Of a DNA stretch of 64,000 nucleotides, positions 1 through 10,271 are shown one piece after another. Source of the DNA: Ariolimax columbianus (lineage: Eukaryota > Mollusca > Gastropoda > Stylommatophora > Arionidae). Numbering within the stretch: position 1 is the first letter of the stretch; every line of letters starts with the position of its first letter. The position numbers were made by a program, and so were the translations under genes. Below the pieces are notes generated by a model, which was not told the origin of the DNA, searched no databases, and saw only the letters and a list, made by a program, of their open reading frames with translations. The stretch spans positions 67,835,859-67,899,858 of the forward strand of contig JAVGWX010000013.1 in assembly GCA_036924085.1 (NCBI GenBank), in the 5' to 3' direction.

Positions 1-237
1 TCATAGTTCGGAGTGGAGTTGAGAAAAAGCTCTCCAATTGAATTGCTTGCAAGACATGCGTTGAACATCATATCTGACAGCCGTATCAAATCCTTAGCGT
101 CCACGTGACAGGCACGTTTCAGACTGATAGGAGAAATGGGTGGGAGAAAGTCTCTAGCGCCATAACACCAGAAAATCATGATAGGTAGCTCCTCTGGGCG
201 AAGTATGACAGTTCTATCTGGAGCGTGTGCGTTTAGG
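1..237 (-). CDS. Possible partial coding segment, unrecognised
   Basis: The minus strand is open from about 237 to the left edge. It reads as ordinary mixed-composition protein, including the segments PDRTVILRPEELPIM and LKRACHVDAKDLIRLSDMM. I do not recognise the family. A SINE1 copy abuts the upstream side, so any 5' part is cut off or lies behind an intron; a CCAG just before the ATAGAACTG stretch could be an acceptor. It may be a host exon or a fragment of a mobile element ORF. Confidence is low because 80 open codons can occur by chance. Confidence 0.2.
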
Positions 238-246
238 GCAGGGGAT

Positions 247-540
247 GGGATCAAGATTCTGAGCAGCGCATGAGCTGCAGTGGTCAGCGACCCATAGCTG
301 ACTGTTAGTGTCAGGGCCAGCATACCAGATATGCCAAGACTCTTCTACACCTCCACGCGGTGATCCTGGATAACAGGATGCAGCAGGGCAGACTGGCTAA
401 GGAGATGGGATCGAAGAAGGAAGACTAACACGGTACTCAAATATGTGTTGGATCGAACGGTGCAAATATCGCAGTCAAGCTGTAAACTACGACACAACGC
501 ACTCCGTTCTCTGGACTACATTCTGCTACTTAAGCCTGTA
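247..540 (+). mobile_element. SINE1 copy, 3' truncated
   Basis: It begins with the SINE1 head (GGGATCAAGATTCTGAGCAG) and runs through the family landmarks: CTCCACGCGGTGATCCTGG, the purine-rich block near 410, and GTGCAAATATCGCAGTCAAG. It stops before the GAACGAAG tail and is followed directly by a SINE4 copy. The family is defined by recurrence within this window; I see no convincing A or B box in its head. Confidence 0.7.
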
Positions 541-722
541 CCTTTCCGCACATGATTTCTTAAAAGCAGCTGTAGATGACGTTTAACTGACTGCGGGTCT
601 ACTTGGCTGTAGTGTTTGAGTCTATTAAGATGGTCGGTAAAAACCACCTTCCAAGAAACTGGTTATATATATATATACACCTTGTAGACTTTTCTAAACC
701 AGTCTAAAGATGTTAAGTTAAG
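536..722 (+). mobile_element. SINE4 copy (CR1-like tail)
   Basis: The head resembles the copies at 31108 and 46001 (cagctgtagatgacg..., then gcgggtctacttggct). The 3' part (AAACTGGTT, a short TA run, TTCTAAACCAGT, AAAGATGTTAAGTTAAG) matches the 3' end of the CR1/L2-like LINE at 20030-20700. The terminal TTAAG repeat is typical of elements copied by a CR1/L2-type reverse transcriptase. Confidence 0.6.
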
Positions 723-737
723 TATCAGCTTTCAGTA

Positions 738-1123
738 GGTCCCACACCTCGCAGCCATAAACCATGGCTGGAGCAGTATGGGTTTAATACAGTTGAAGCT
801 GAGCCAGCCCGCTGTTATTCTTCGTGAGATCTCCCGACTTATTGAATGGGAGTTCGTGATCTCTTGGCCCAAGTAGATATACGAATTTACGTTTTCAACG
901 AGACAATCTCCAAGGCGCAAATATTTTGGGCAGAAGGTGTTGAGCATGAACTGGGTTTTCTTTCTATTTATTTGTAGGTCAACTGCAACGATTGCTCTGC
1001 TGACCTCATTCAGGCTTTTCTCCGCTCCTTTGCCGCTATGGCTGAGTACGATCATCAGCGAACCGGAGATTAGTAAACATGTCCCTGTCTATGTCCCTAT
1101 AGTCCCAGTACAAAGACCTCCTT
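738..1123 (-). pseudogene. RTE-like LINE reverse transcriptase, distal part
   Basis: The minus strand encodes the reverse transcriptase palm: FTNLRFADD (active-site ADD), a frameshift, then MIVLSHSGKGAEKSLNEV, INRKKTQFM and YIYLGQEIT, the order expected in RTE/BovB-type elements. The upstream half lies at 1473-1915; a SINE1 copy separates them. The frameshift right after the FADD motif shows it is dead. Confidence 0.65.
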
Positions 1124-1472
1124 AATGGCGTGATTGGCTTCGTTCTCCATCTCTCACGACCAAACCCTGAAAGGGCTTAAGTAGCAGAATGTAATCCAGG
1201 GAACGGAATGCCTTGTGTTGTAGTTTACAGCTTGACTGCGATATTTGCACCTTTCGGTCCAACACATCCGACTTCAGCAAGCATTATTTGAGTAAAGGGT
1301 TAGCATTCCCTCTTCGATCCCTTCTCCTTAGCCAGTGTGCCTTGCTGCAGCCTGTTATGCAGGATCACCGCGTGGAGGCGTAGAAGGATCTTGGCAGCTC
1401 TGGTTCGCTGGCCCTGACGCTAGCAGTCAGCTATGCGTCGCTGCCCACTTCTGCTCAGCATCTTGATCCCTA
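1124..1472 (-). mobile_element. SINE1 copy inserted in the RTE-like LINE
   Basis: It is a near full-length SINE1 on the minus strand: head at about 1470 (GATCAAGATGCTGAGCAG), tail at about 1130 (GAGAACGAAGCC). It splits an RTE-like reverse transcriptase whose halves lie on both sides. A possible imperfect 9-bp target duplication (CCTCCTYAA) lies near 1115 and 1475. Confidence 0.65.
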
Positions 1473-1915
1473 TCCTCCTCAAAGGGTGCTGTAAATAGCC
1501 TTGGTGATATTGGTTCACCCTTTCGTCGGACGACATGGTGTATGGGTATAGTGGTTTGTCTATAGGAGAGGTTGACATCCCCTATGCATCCGTTGTTTAT
1601 CTCCTCTACCAGTTTATCGTATTTTCCTGCAATGTCTTGATATATCCGTGCATTCAGCACCGTAGTTATCTTGATGCACTCAAAGGCCTAATAATGCACG
1701 AACACAGGGCATAAAGACGTCTGTACTTCAAACACCCTGTCCATTAATTGGTTGAATTTGTACTGAAGCACAAAGTTGCCTTTTATTAAGGTCATATTAT
1801 GCAGGAGAAGATTACGTTGGTTGGGGGACATTTCATCGGAATGAATAGCAATCGCTTCATCAAACATGTGTTATATGGTGAGCGTTGTTCTGGCAAAAGA
1901 TTCCAATGGAGGCAT
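1473..1915 (-). pseudogene. RTE-like LINE reverse transcriptase, proximal part
   Basis: The minus strand reads YDKLVEEINNGCIGDV, TIPIHHVVRRKGEPISP and RLFTAPFEE. This matches the RTE finger/palm segment usually written RGVRQGDPISPKLFTA. It leads into the FADD part at 738-1123 once the SINE1 insertion is discounted. It is 5' truncated and degenerate. Confidence 0.6.
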
Positions 1916-1925
1916 TAGATGAGAT

Positions 1926-2173
1926 TTTTTGTTTCGTTCGCCTTATTTATCTATTCCCCAATGAGGTGTGCGTTGCACTGTGATTTTTATTTTGCGCCTG
2001 TCGGCCCAGTGCATCCGTCTTCAGCATGTATTTTATGTAAGGATCTGCTTCCTCCTGCATTTTCTAAGGGTTTGCTTCCCCGGGGTGACGGCCAGTGTTG
2101 TGATGGAGATCGAATCCAGCACCTTCTGGTTGTGAGCCGCGTTACTTAACCACTAGCCCACGCCGTCCCCCTG
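1926..2173 (-). mobile_element. SINE2 copy (tRNA-headed)
   Basis: On the minus strand it starts GGGGGACGGCGTGGGCTAG and contains a pol III A-box-like block (TAGTGGTTAAG) and a B-box-like block (tggattcgatctcc). These are followed by the core GAAGACGGATGCACTGGGCC and GCGCAAAATAAAAATCAC. It is flanked by a 9-bp direct repeat, AGATGAGAT, at 1917-1925 and 2174-2182, read as a target-site duplication. Confidence 0.75.
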
Positions 2174-2349
2174 AGATGAGATATAAAGGCGACTCTAAAG
2201 CCACAATGTCATGGTTTTCCCATTGCCGCCTGGCGACTGGGAACTGGTAGTTGCAGTCCGAGACATATGGAAGTCCCAAATTAGCGACGGTACTGGGATG
2301 TTTGAGGCGTCTCGTAGACAATCCTTTGGCAAACGTGGAGCTGAATGTA

Positions 2350-2705
2350 TAGAACATTGAATGAGCTGACAGCAGCCAGCGACTCATAGCTGGTTACTTG
2401 CATCAGGGTTAGCAAACCAGAGCTGGCGAAATCGTATTTCACCTCCAAGCGTCTGTCTTAGAAACTGGCTGCACTAATGTAGTCTAGCTAATAGACATGG
2501 TATTGCAGTGCGAAGGTAGACCAGGCATTGAAAAAAGCCAGCTGAAACATGATTGTCGAACCAAACGCGCAGACATCGCTGATGCGCTATCAACTACAAT
2601 ACAACGTCACAACGTCCTTTTCTAAACGAACGCCGACGAAGAAGAAGAAGAAAAAGCAGAAGAAGAACGCGAAAACAACGCAAAGAAAGAAAATGTAGCT
2701 AAAAC
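2350..2705 (+). mobile_element. Diverged SINE1-related copy with GAA tail
   Basis: It follows the SINE1 layout at low identity: GAGCTGACAGCAGCCAGCGA, then ATCAGGGTTAGCAAACCAG and TTTCACCTCCAAGCG. It ends in GAACGCCGACGAAGAAGAAG, a longer GAA-rich tail. This is probably an older subfamily; similar copies lie at 34735 and 54925. Confidence 0.5.
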
Positions 2706-3036
2706 GGACAGTCTGCTAGACGAAAAAATCAATTTTTATTGATTTATACACATTGTGTAATTTAGTTGCTTTAGTATAATTATATTGAGCACTTCCTGTT
2801 TGGTCTTCTCTTTCATATTTGGCATATAGTGAATCACAAAATCCTGGTCACTAACTGTGTAATGGCTGCCATCTCATGTCTTATTGCATCCGTTGTCACC
2901 TCTATACTCAGGTTTTTGTTATAAATTGTAAATTATTTCCGTTTGTATTTTGTCCTTTACAAAGGCTTTGTGGTCGTTTCGGAGGTTTCGTTCTCTTTCT
3001 GTCCTGATACGGTAAACATTTTATATATTATGTTCT
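2706..3036. other. Intergenic, nothing recognised
   Basis: A-T-rich sequence between the SINE1-like copy and the CR1-like LINE. No long open frame and no repeat shared with the rest of the window was seen. Confidence 0.5.
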
Positions 3037-3711
3037 CAATCACTTGCCAAAGGGATTGTTCCACGGGATTGGAAAGATGCAGAAGTGATTCCCTTATTCA
3101 AAAAGGGCAAAAAATCTGATTCAGCAAGTTATAGACTGGTGAGTTTAATGAGCATAGTCCGTAAATTGTTAGAGTCAATAATCACAGAAAACATTGTATT
3201 GCATTTAGACAAATTTATTCTAATCAGAAATAGTCAGCATGAGTTTACTAGAGTGAGATCATGCTTAACAAATCTTTTAGAAATAATGGAGAAGGTTACT
3301 AAAATGATAGATAAAGGGTAGCCAGGGGATGTTATTTATCTAGATTTTGCAAAGGCCTTTGATAGAGTGCCTCATCAAATATTATTTAGGAAGTTAAAAT
3401 CACATGAAATAGGTGGGAAGTTGCCGAATGGTTTGAAAGTTGGTTAACGGGAAGAAGGCAGAGAGTGGGCATTCATTAGGAGTACTCTGAGTGGTGTGAA
3501 GTAAAGTGTGGCGTGCCACAGGGCTCGGTTTTGGGACCAATTTTGTTCTTGATATATATATATAAACGATTTGGACATTGATATGGGATCCACGATTGCA
3601 AAATTCGCTGATGACACAAAATTATGCCGTAGTGTCTCATCTAAAGCAGAAGTAGATATATTGAGGTCGAATGTAGATACAATTCGAGAACGGTATGCGA
3701 GCTGGCAAATG

Positions 3712-4038
3712 CCTTAGAAACAGGACACAACCGACTCCGCAGTCACATGTACAAAAAAATGAAGATTGCCAACTCAGCCATGTGTACATGCGGACAGGCG
3801 CCCCAGACAGCAGAGCACAGACTACAAGATTGCCCCGAATATGATATAAAGAGAAAATATCACTGGCCCATAGAAACAACACTGGAAGAGAAACTTGATG
3901 GACCTGTATGTGAACTACAAAAGATAGCGAAGTTTATACAAGAAACAACATTGCAGATATAGACAATATTTTAAAGTGAACGAAAGAAGAAGAAGAAGAA
4001 GAAGAAGAAGAAGAAGAAGAAGAAGAAGAAGAAGAAAA
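3712..4038 (+). mobile_element. 5'-truncated RNase H-type LINE 3' end, nested
   Basis: It encodes a C-terminal zinc-knuckle-like segment, AMCTCGQAPQTAEHRLQDC, preceded by TGHNRLRSH (ggacacaaccgactccgc), the C-terminus of RNase H-bearing LINEs of the I-like group. It ends GTGAACGAAAGAAGAAGAAG plus more GAA. It is flanked by AGCTGGCAAATG at 3700-3711 and 4039-4050, a perfect 12-bp target-site duplication inside the CR1-like LINE. Confidence 0.8.
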
Positions 4039-4487
4039 AGCTGGCAAATGGAGTTTAATGTAGATATACGTACAACCATCCATATGGGTAGATCCAACAT
4101 GGAACATAATTACAGAATGAGCGAGAACAATATTAGAAAGATAGAAAAGGAAAAGGACCTAGGGGTTATAATAGATCATACAAGTACGGTGAGTGAGCAG
4201 AAAAAGGCATATGCAGTGTTAAGTATGATATAAGAAATATTAAAAATAGGAGCAAGGAAGTGATATAGTCAAACTGTATAAAGCATTAGTTATACCTAGA
4301 TTGGAGTACTGTGTACAGGTGTGGAGTCCTTAACGCAGAGGAGATATAAACATGCTGGCAAGAATACAGAAAAGAGCGACAAAGCTGATAGTGGAATTCC
4401 AGAATTACAGTTATGAGGAAAAACTCAGAAAAACCGCCCTACAGTGTCTAGAAGAGAGAAGAATTCGAGATGACAACATGATTATAC

Positions 4488-4871
4488 TTCTTCTTCTTCT
4501 TCTTCTTCTTCTTATTCTTATTCTTCTTCGTTCGTTCTTAATCTCCCTCTACCAAACCCTGAAAGGGTAAGTAGCAGAATGTAGTCCAGAGAACGGAATG
4601 CATTGTGTCGTAGTTTACAGCTTGGCTGCGATATTTGCACCTTTAGGTCCAACACATCCGACTTCAGCAAGAGTTTTTTTAATACCGGGTTAGCATTCCC
4701 TCTTCGATCCCTTCTCCTTAGCCAGTCTACCCTGCTGTAGCCTGTTATTGAGGATCACCGCGTGGCGGTGTAGAAGGGTCTTGGCAGCTATGGCTCGCTG
4801 GCCCTGATGCTAGCAGTCAGCTATGGGTCGTTGACAACTGCAGCTCATGCGCTGCTCAGCATCTTGATCCC
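4488..4871 (-). mobile_element. Full-length SINE1 with TTC/GAA tail, nested
   Basis: This is the clearest complete SINE1. On the minus strand it starts GGATCAAGATGCTGAGCAG and ends GGGAGATTAAGAACGAACG followed by GAAGAAGAATAAG repeats. It is flanked by a perfect 11-bp duplication, CATGATTATAC, at 4477-4487 and 4872-4882, within the CR1-like LINE. This sets the element's length at 384 bp with its tail, and shows that the GAA run is its 3' tail. Confidence 0.85.
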
Positions 4872-5263
4872 CATGATTATACGATAATCAAAGTAAAGGA
4901 TAAATTAGACTATAACAAGTCTTTCAAAATACAACCACCTACAAGAACAAGAAGGTATAGCTACACATTAACTAAAGAAAGGTCCATATTGGATATTAGG
5001 AAATATTTTGTAGTCAGAGAGTGGTCAATGCGTGGAATGCATTGCCAGAGGAAGTAGTGAAGTCAAGGACAATTAATGCATTTAAGAATAAATTGGATGC
5101 ACATAGCATTTAGAGCACGGACATGTACATGAAACTGGTTGTATACATACTCTGCAGAGTCTTCTAAACAAGTATAAAGATGTTAAGACAAGTTAAGTTA
5201 CGTTGTGCTTTTATCAACAATTGACCTTCAGTACCGTCCCAGCTTCGATTGATTTATTTGTAC

Positions 5264-8200
5264 ATAGTAATAATAGTAGTAGTAGGAATGATAAAAGCAG
5301 TAGTATTAGTAATAGTAGTAGTAGTAGTAATGATAAAAGCAGTAGTATTAGTAATAGTAGTAGTAGTAGTAATGATAAAAGCAGTAGTATTAGTAATAGT
5401 AGTAGTAGTAGTAATGATAAAAGCAGTAGTAATAGTAGTAGTAGTAGTAATGATAAAAGCAGTAGTATTAGTAATAGTAGTAGTAATGATAAAAGCAGTA
5501 GTATTAGTAATAGTAGTAGTAGTAGTAATGATAAAAGCAGTAGTATTAGTAATAGTAGTAGTAGTAGGAATGATAAAAGCATTAGTATTAGTAATATTAG
5601 TAGTAGTAGTAATGATAAAAGCAGTAGTATTAGTAATAGTAGTAGTAGTAGTAATGATAAAAGCAGTAGTATTAGTAATAGTAGTAGTAGTAGTAATGAT
5701 AAAAGCAGTAGTATTAGTAATAGTAGTAGTAGTAGTAATGATAAAAGCAGTAGTAATAGTAGTAGTAGTAGTAATGATAAAAGCAGTAGTATTAGTAATA
5801 GTAGTAGTAATGATAAAAGCAGTAGTATTAGTAATAGTAGTAGTAGTAGTAATGATAAAAGCAGTAGTATTAGTAATAGTAGTAGTAGTAGTAATGATAA
5901 AAGCAGTAGTATTAGTAATAGTAGTAGTAGTAGTAATGATAAAAGCAGTAGTAATAGTAGTAGTAGTAGTAATGATAAAAGCAGTAGTATTAGTAATAGT
6001 AGTAGTAATGATAAAAGCAGTAGTATTAGTAATAGTAGTAGTAGTAGTAATGATAAAAGCAGTAGTATTAGTAATAGTAGTAGTAGTAGTAATGATAAAA
6101 GCAGTAGTATTAGTAATAGTAGTAGTAGTAGTAATGATAAAAGCAGTAGTAATAGTAGTAGTAGTAGTAATGATAAAAGCAGTAGTATTAGTAATAGTAG
6201 TAGTAATGATAAAAGCAGTAGTATTAGTAATAGTAGTAGTAGTAGTAATGATAAAAGCAGTAGTATTAGTAATAGTAGTAGTAGTAGGAATGATAAAAGC
6301 ATTAGTATTAGTAATATTAGTAGTAGTAGTAATGATAAAAGCAGTAGTATTAGTAATAGTAGTAGTAGTAGTAATGATAAAAGCAGTAGTATTAGTAATA
6401 GTAGTAGTAGTAGTAATGATAAAAGCAGTAGTATTAGTAATAGTAGTAGTAGTAGTAATGATAAAAGCAGTAGTATTAGTAATAGTAGTAGTAGTAGTAA
6501 TGATAAAAGCAGTAGTATTAGTAATAGTAGTAGTAGTAGTAATGATAAAAGCAGTAGTAATAGTAGTAGTAGTAGTAATGATAAAAGCAGTAGTATTAGT
6601 AATAGTAGTAGTAATGATAAAAGCAGTAGTATTAGTAATAGTAGTAGTAGTAGTAATGATAAAAGCAGTAGTATTAGTAATAGTAGTAGTAGTAGTAATG
6701 ATAAAAGCAGTAGTATTAGTAATAGTAGTAGTAGTAGTAATGATAAAAGCAGTAGTATTAGTAATAGTAGTAGTAGTAGTAATGATAAAAGCAGTAGTAT
6801 TAGTAATAGTAGTAGTAGTAGTAATGATAAAAGCGGTAGTATTAGTAATAGTAGTAGTAGTAGTAATGATAAAAGCAGTAGTATTAGTAATAGTAGTAGT
6901 AGTAGTAATGATAAAAGCAGTAGTATTAGTAATAGTAGTAGTAGTAGTAATGATAAAAGCAGTAGTATTAGTAATAGTAGTAGTAGTAGTAATGATAAAA
7001 GCAGTAGTATTAGTAATAGTAGTAGTAGTAGTAATGATAAAAGCAGTAGTATTAGTAATAGTAGTAGTAGTAGTAATGATAAAAGCAGTAGTATTAGTAA
7101 TAGTAGTAGTAGTAGTAATGATAAAAGCAGTAGTATTAGTAATAGTAGTAGTAATGATAAAAGCAGTAGTATTAGTAATAGTAGTAGTAGTAGTAATGAT
7201 AAAAGCAGTAGTATTAGTAATAGTAGTAGTAGTAGTAATGATAAAAGCAGTAGTATTAGTAATAGTAGTAGTAGTAGTAATGATAAAAGCAGTAGTATTA
7301 GTAATAGTAGTAGTAATGATAAAAGCAGTAGTATTAGTAATAGTAGTAGTAGTAGTAATGATAAAAGCAGTAGTATTAGTAATAGTAGTAGTAGTAGTAA
7401 TGATAAAAGCAGTAGTATTAGTAATAGTAGTAGTAGTAGTAATGATAAAAGCAGTAGTATTAGTAATAGTAGTAGTAATGATAAAAGCAGTAGTATTAGT
7501 AATAGTAGTAGTAGTAGTAATGATAAAAGCAGTAGTATTAGTAATAGTAGTAGTAATGATAAAAGCAGTAGTATTAGTAATAGTAGTAGTAGTAGTAATG
7601 ATAAAAGCAGTAGTATTAGTAATAGTAGTAGTAGTAGTAATGATAAAAGCAGTAGTATTAGTAATAGTAGTAGTAGTAGTAATGATAAAAGCAGTAGTAT
7701 TAGTAATAGTAGTAGTAGTAGTAATGATAAAAGCAGTAGTATTAGTAATAGTAGTAGTAGTAGTAATGATAAAAGCAGTAGTATTAGTAATAGTAGTAGT
7801 AGTAGTAATGATAAAAGCAGTAGTATTAGTAATAGTAGTAGTAGTAGTAATGATAAAAGCAGTAGTATTAGTAATAGTAGTAGTAGTAGTAATGATAAAA
7901 GCAGTAGTATTAGTAATAGTAGTAGTAGTAGTAATGATAAAAGCAGTAGTATTAGTAATAGTAGTAGTAATGATAAAAGCAGTAGTATTAGTAATAGTAG
8001 TAGTAGTAGTAATGATAAAAGCAGTAGTATTAGTAATAGTAGTAGTAGTAGTAATGATAAAAGCAGTAGTATTAGTAATAGTAGTAGTAATGATAAAAGC
8101 AGTAGTATTAGTAATAGTAGTAGTAGTAGTAATGATAAAAGCAGTAGTATTAGTAATAGTAGTAGTAGTAGTAATGATAAAAGCAGTAGTATTAGTAATA

Positions 8201-8466
8201 GTAGTAGTAGTAGTAATGATAAAAGCAGTAGTATTAGTAATAGTAGTAGTAGTAGTAATGATAAAAGCAGTAGTATTAGTAATAGTAGTAGTAGTAGTAA
8301 TGATAAAAGCAGTAGTATTAGTAATAGTAGTAGTAGTAGTAATGATAAAAGCAGTAGTATTAGTAATAGTAGTAGTAGTAGTAATGATAAAAGCAGTAGT
8401 ATTAGTAATAGTAGTAGTAGTAGTAATGATAAAAGCAGTAGTATTAGTAATAGTAGTAGTAGTAGT
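5264..8466. repeat. 3.2-kb array, 42-bp monomer with higher-order structure
   Basis: The monomer is AATGATAAAAGCAGTAGTAT followed by TAGTAATAGT and (AGT)4. In one frame it reads NDKSSSISNSSSSS. There are two 36-bp variants: one lacks two AGT units, the other lacks the ATTAGT step (NDKSSSNSSSSS). Three 42-bp and two 36-bp monomers make a 198-bp higher-order unit, seen in the spacing of the variant at 5746, 5944 and 6142. A rarer variant (GGAATGATAAAAGCATTAG) recurs exactly 720 bp apart (about 5577 and 6297), marking a larger duplication. About 78 monomers. All lengths are multiples of three, so several frames are open by composition. Confidence 0.95.
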
Positions 8467-8790
8467 GGGCCAGATTAAACTGGGAGTGTCCCAAGGTTAA
8501 CGAATACTTGTCTTTCCAAACCTCTCCATGTTTCACACACACCTTACAGCAATAATAATAGTGAACTCGTGTATATATATTGTTGTATATTTATTTATGT
8601 ATATATGTATGCATTAGTTGGTTAGAGTGGCTTACCTCCTGTACTAGTCATTGTTATGTCCAATAATGTTTGTAGTATTCCTCTTATGGTGAACGCAATA
8701 AAACACATTTTATTAAAAACATTTTCTTGTTTTTATTTCAATTGTTTGTTCAATAATTAGCAGTAAACAAATTGTTTCTGAAAATAGTAG
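8467..8790. other. Unique spacer with an AATAAA
   Basis: A-T-rich sequence between the 42-bp array and the next LINE fragment. It contains AATAAA at 8697-8702 followed by A-T-rich sequence, a possible plus-strand poly(A) signal, but no gene that would use it was seen. Confidence 0.4.
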
Positions 8791-9426
8791 GTTCTTCTTC
8801 TTCTTCTTCTTCTTCTTCTTCTTCTTCTTCTTCTTCTTCTTCTTCTTCTTCTTCTTCTTCTTCTCCTTCTTCGATCAAGTGGTGCTGTGCTTCTAGTCCG
8901 GTGAGGTTTATGAAGGAGACTGTGCGTTTCAGGTCTTCGCCGGTCCCCCACAGCTTTTCGATCATGGTCGTTCCCGCGGGCCAGACTGTCTCTCCTTGGT
9001 CTGTTTAAGTGGGGCAGTCCAGCAGGATATGTTCTAGTGTTTGCTTGGGTGCTCCACAATCGCACGTGGCGGTGTCTCTGAGACCCATTTTGTGGATGTG
9101 GGCCTTGAGTCTGCAATGTCCCGTTTTGAGTCTGAAGATCTTTGTCTGTCCATTTCTGCCAAGTCTGTCTATGATTTAATTTCCTGGTTTATATTCTTTT
9201 GCTGGTCTCTCCATTCACCTCATGGGTAATTTGATGAGTGTCTTTGTTACTTTATAGCTCTGTCAATGGCGAGTTTCAGTGCCTCCACTTCGGGGTTTTG
9301 AAATCTTATCTGCCTTCTCGTTTTCACGGATCTCACAGTGGGCCGGAATCCATTGTAGGACTAGATCTGTTTTATTGGGACAGCAACCCGATGTTGTATT
9401 TTATTTTGTGTGAAAGTCTATCGTGC
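8791..9426 (-). pseudogene. RNase H-type LINE C-terminus with GAA tail
   Basis: The minus strand reads LVLQWIPAHCEIRENEKADK (end of RNase H), IFRLKTGHCRLKAHIHKMGL, a C-x-C..HILLDC knuckle, then MIEKLWGTGEDLKRTVSFIN and LTGLEAQHHLIEEG. It passes straight into a (GAA)n tail seen on the plus strand as TTC repeats at 8791-8872. Stop codons after LLDCPT and within the linker show decay. The RNase H domain continues into the 46-bp array at 9427-10006. Confidence 0.75.
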
Positions 9427-10006
9427 TGAGGCTTGAGATGGCTTGGAGTACGCTCCTGGAGTCTGTTCTGTTTGGGGCTTGAGATGGCTTGGAGTACGCT
9501 CCTGGTGTCTGTTCTGTTTGGGGCTTGAGATGGCTTGGAGTACGCTCCTGGAGTCTGTTCTGTTTGGGGCTTGAGATGGCTTGGAGTACGCTCCTGGAGT
9601 CTGTTCTGTTAGGGGCTTGAGATGGCTTGGAGTACGCTCCTGGAGTCTGTTCTGTTTGGGGCTTGAGATGCTTGGAGTACGCTCCTGGAGTCTGTTCTGT
9701 TTGGGGCTTGAGATGGCTTGGAGTACGCTCCTGGATTCTGTTCTGTTTGGGGCTTGAGATGGCTTGGAATACGTTCCTGGAGTCTGTTCTGTTTGGGGCT
9801 TGAGATGCTTGCAGTACGCTCATGGAGTCTGTTCTGTTTGGGGCTTGAGATGCTTGGAGTACGCTCCTGGAGTCTGTTCTGTTTGGGGCTTGAGATGGCT
9901 TGGAGTACGCTCCTGGAGTCTGTTCTGTTTGGGGCTTGAGATGGCTTGGAGTACGCTCCTGGAATCTGTTCTGTTTGGGGCTTGAGATGCTTGAAGTACG
10001 CTCCTG
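9427..10006 (-). repeat. 46-bp array amplified from RNase H coding sequence
   Basis: About twelve and a half units of 45-46 bp contain GGAGTACGCTCCTGGAGTCT and GTTCTGTTTGGGGCTTGAGA. In one minus-strand frame a unit reads NRTDSRSVLQAIS, the third catalytic motif of RNase H (TDS) in its usual context. The last unit runs directly into the rest of the LINE RNase H domain at 9426. Since 46 is not a multiple of three, the frame changes in each unit. Confidence 0.85.
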
Positions 10007-10271
10007 GATTATGTGTATAACTATTATTCCTATTATAGATGTCTACTGCAAGCAAAGATGGCTACATCAGCAGTCGGGTGCTGTGAGATGAGTTCTCATA
10101 TCGTTTAGAAACCAATCCCGGCACTACAGACTTTGCCACAGCTGGATAACTAGTATAAGGAGTAGGCTGTGCAATTTGCATACGTTTTGCTGTTTCGGGC
10201 CGTACGCTTACTTTGAACCTCCGTGATGAAGTCTCACTCACGCGATCTAAGCACTTTTGTCGATGCTGAAT
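10007..10271. other. Spacer, nothing recognised
   Basis: No repeat shared with the window and no convincing open frame was seen. Confidence 0.4.

Larger units (their letters stand above)
3037..5200 (+). pseudogene. CR1/L2-like LINE, reverse transcriptase to 3' end
   Basis: The reverse transcriptase can be followed in pieces: WKDAEVIPLFKKGKKSD, SYRLVSLMSIVRKLLE, YLDFAKAFDRVPHQ (3340s), GVPQGSVLGPILF (3510s), FADDTKLC (about 3605), EFNVDIRTTIHMGRSN (4050s) and DLGVIIDHT (4160s). The C-terminal VVNAWNALPEEVV-type motif follows near 5020, then CTGGTTGTATACATACTC and TTAAGTTA at the 3' end. The 5' part is missing, and stops (about 3319) and frameshifts are present. Two later elements are nested in it (3712-4038 and 4488-4871), and the coding sense resumes across each when the insert and one duplication are removed. 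The 42-bp array starts about 64 bp past its 3' end. Confidence 0.8.

Noticed and set aside
5203..8478. A 1091-codon Ser/Asn/Lys/Asp-rich open frame, with another frame and the antisense also open
   Set aside because: The frame is open because every monomer is a multiple of three and lacks stops in several frames. Codons are identical copies, no domain or signal is present, and two overlapping frames are equally open.
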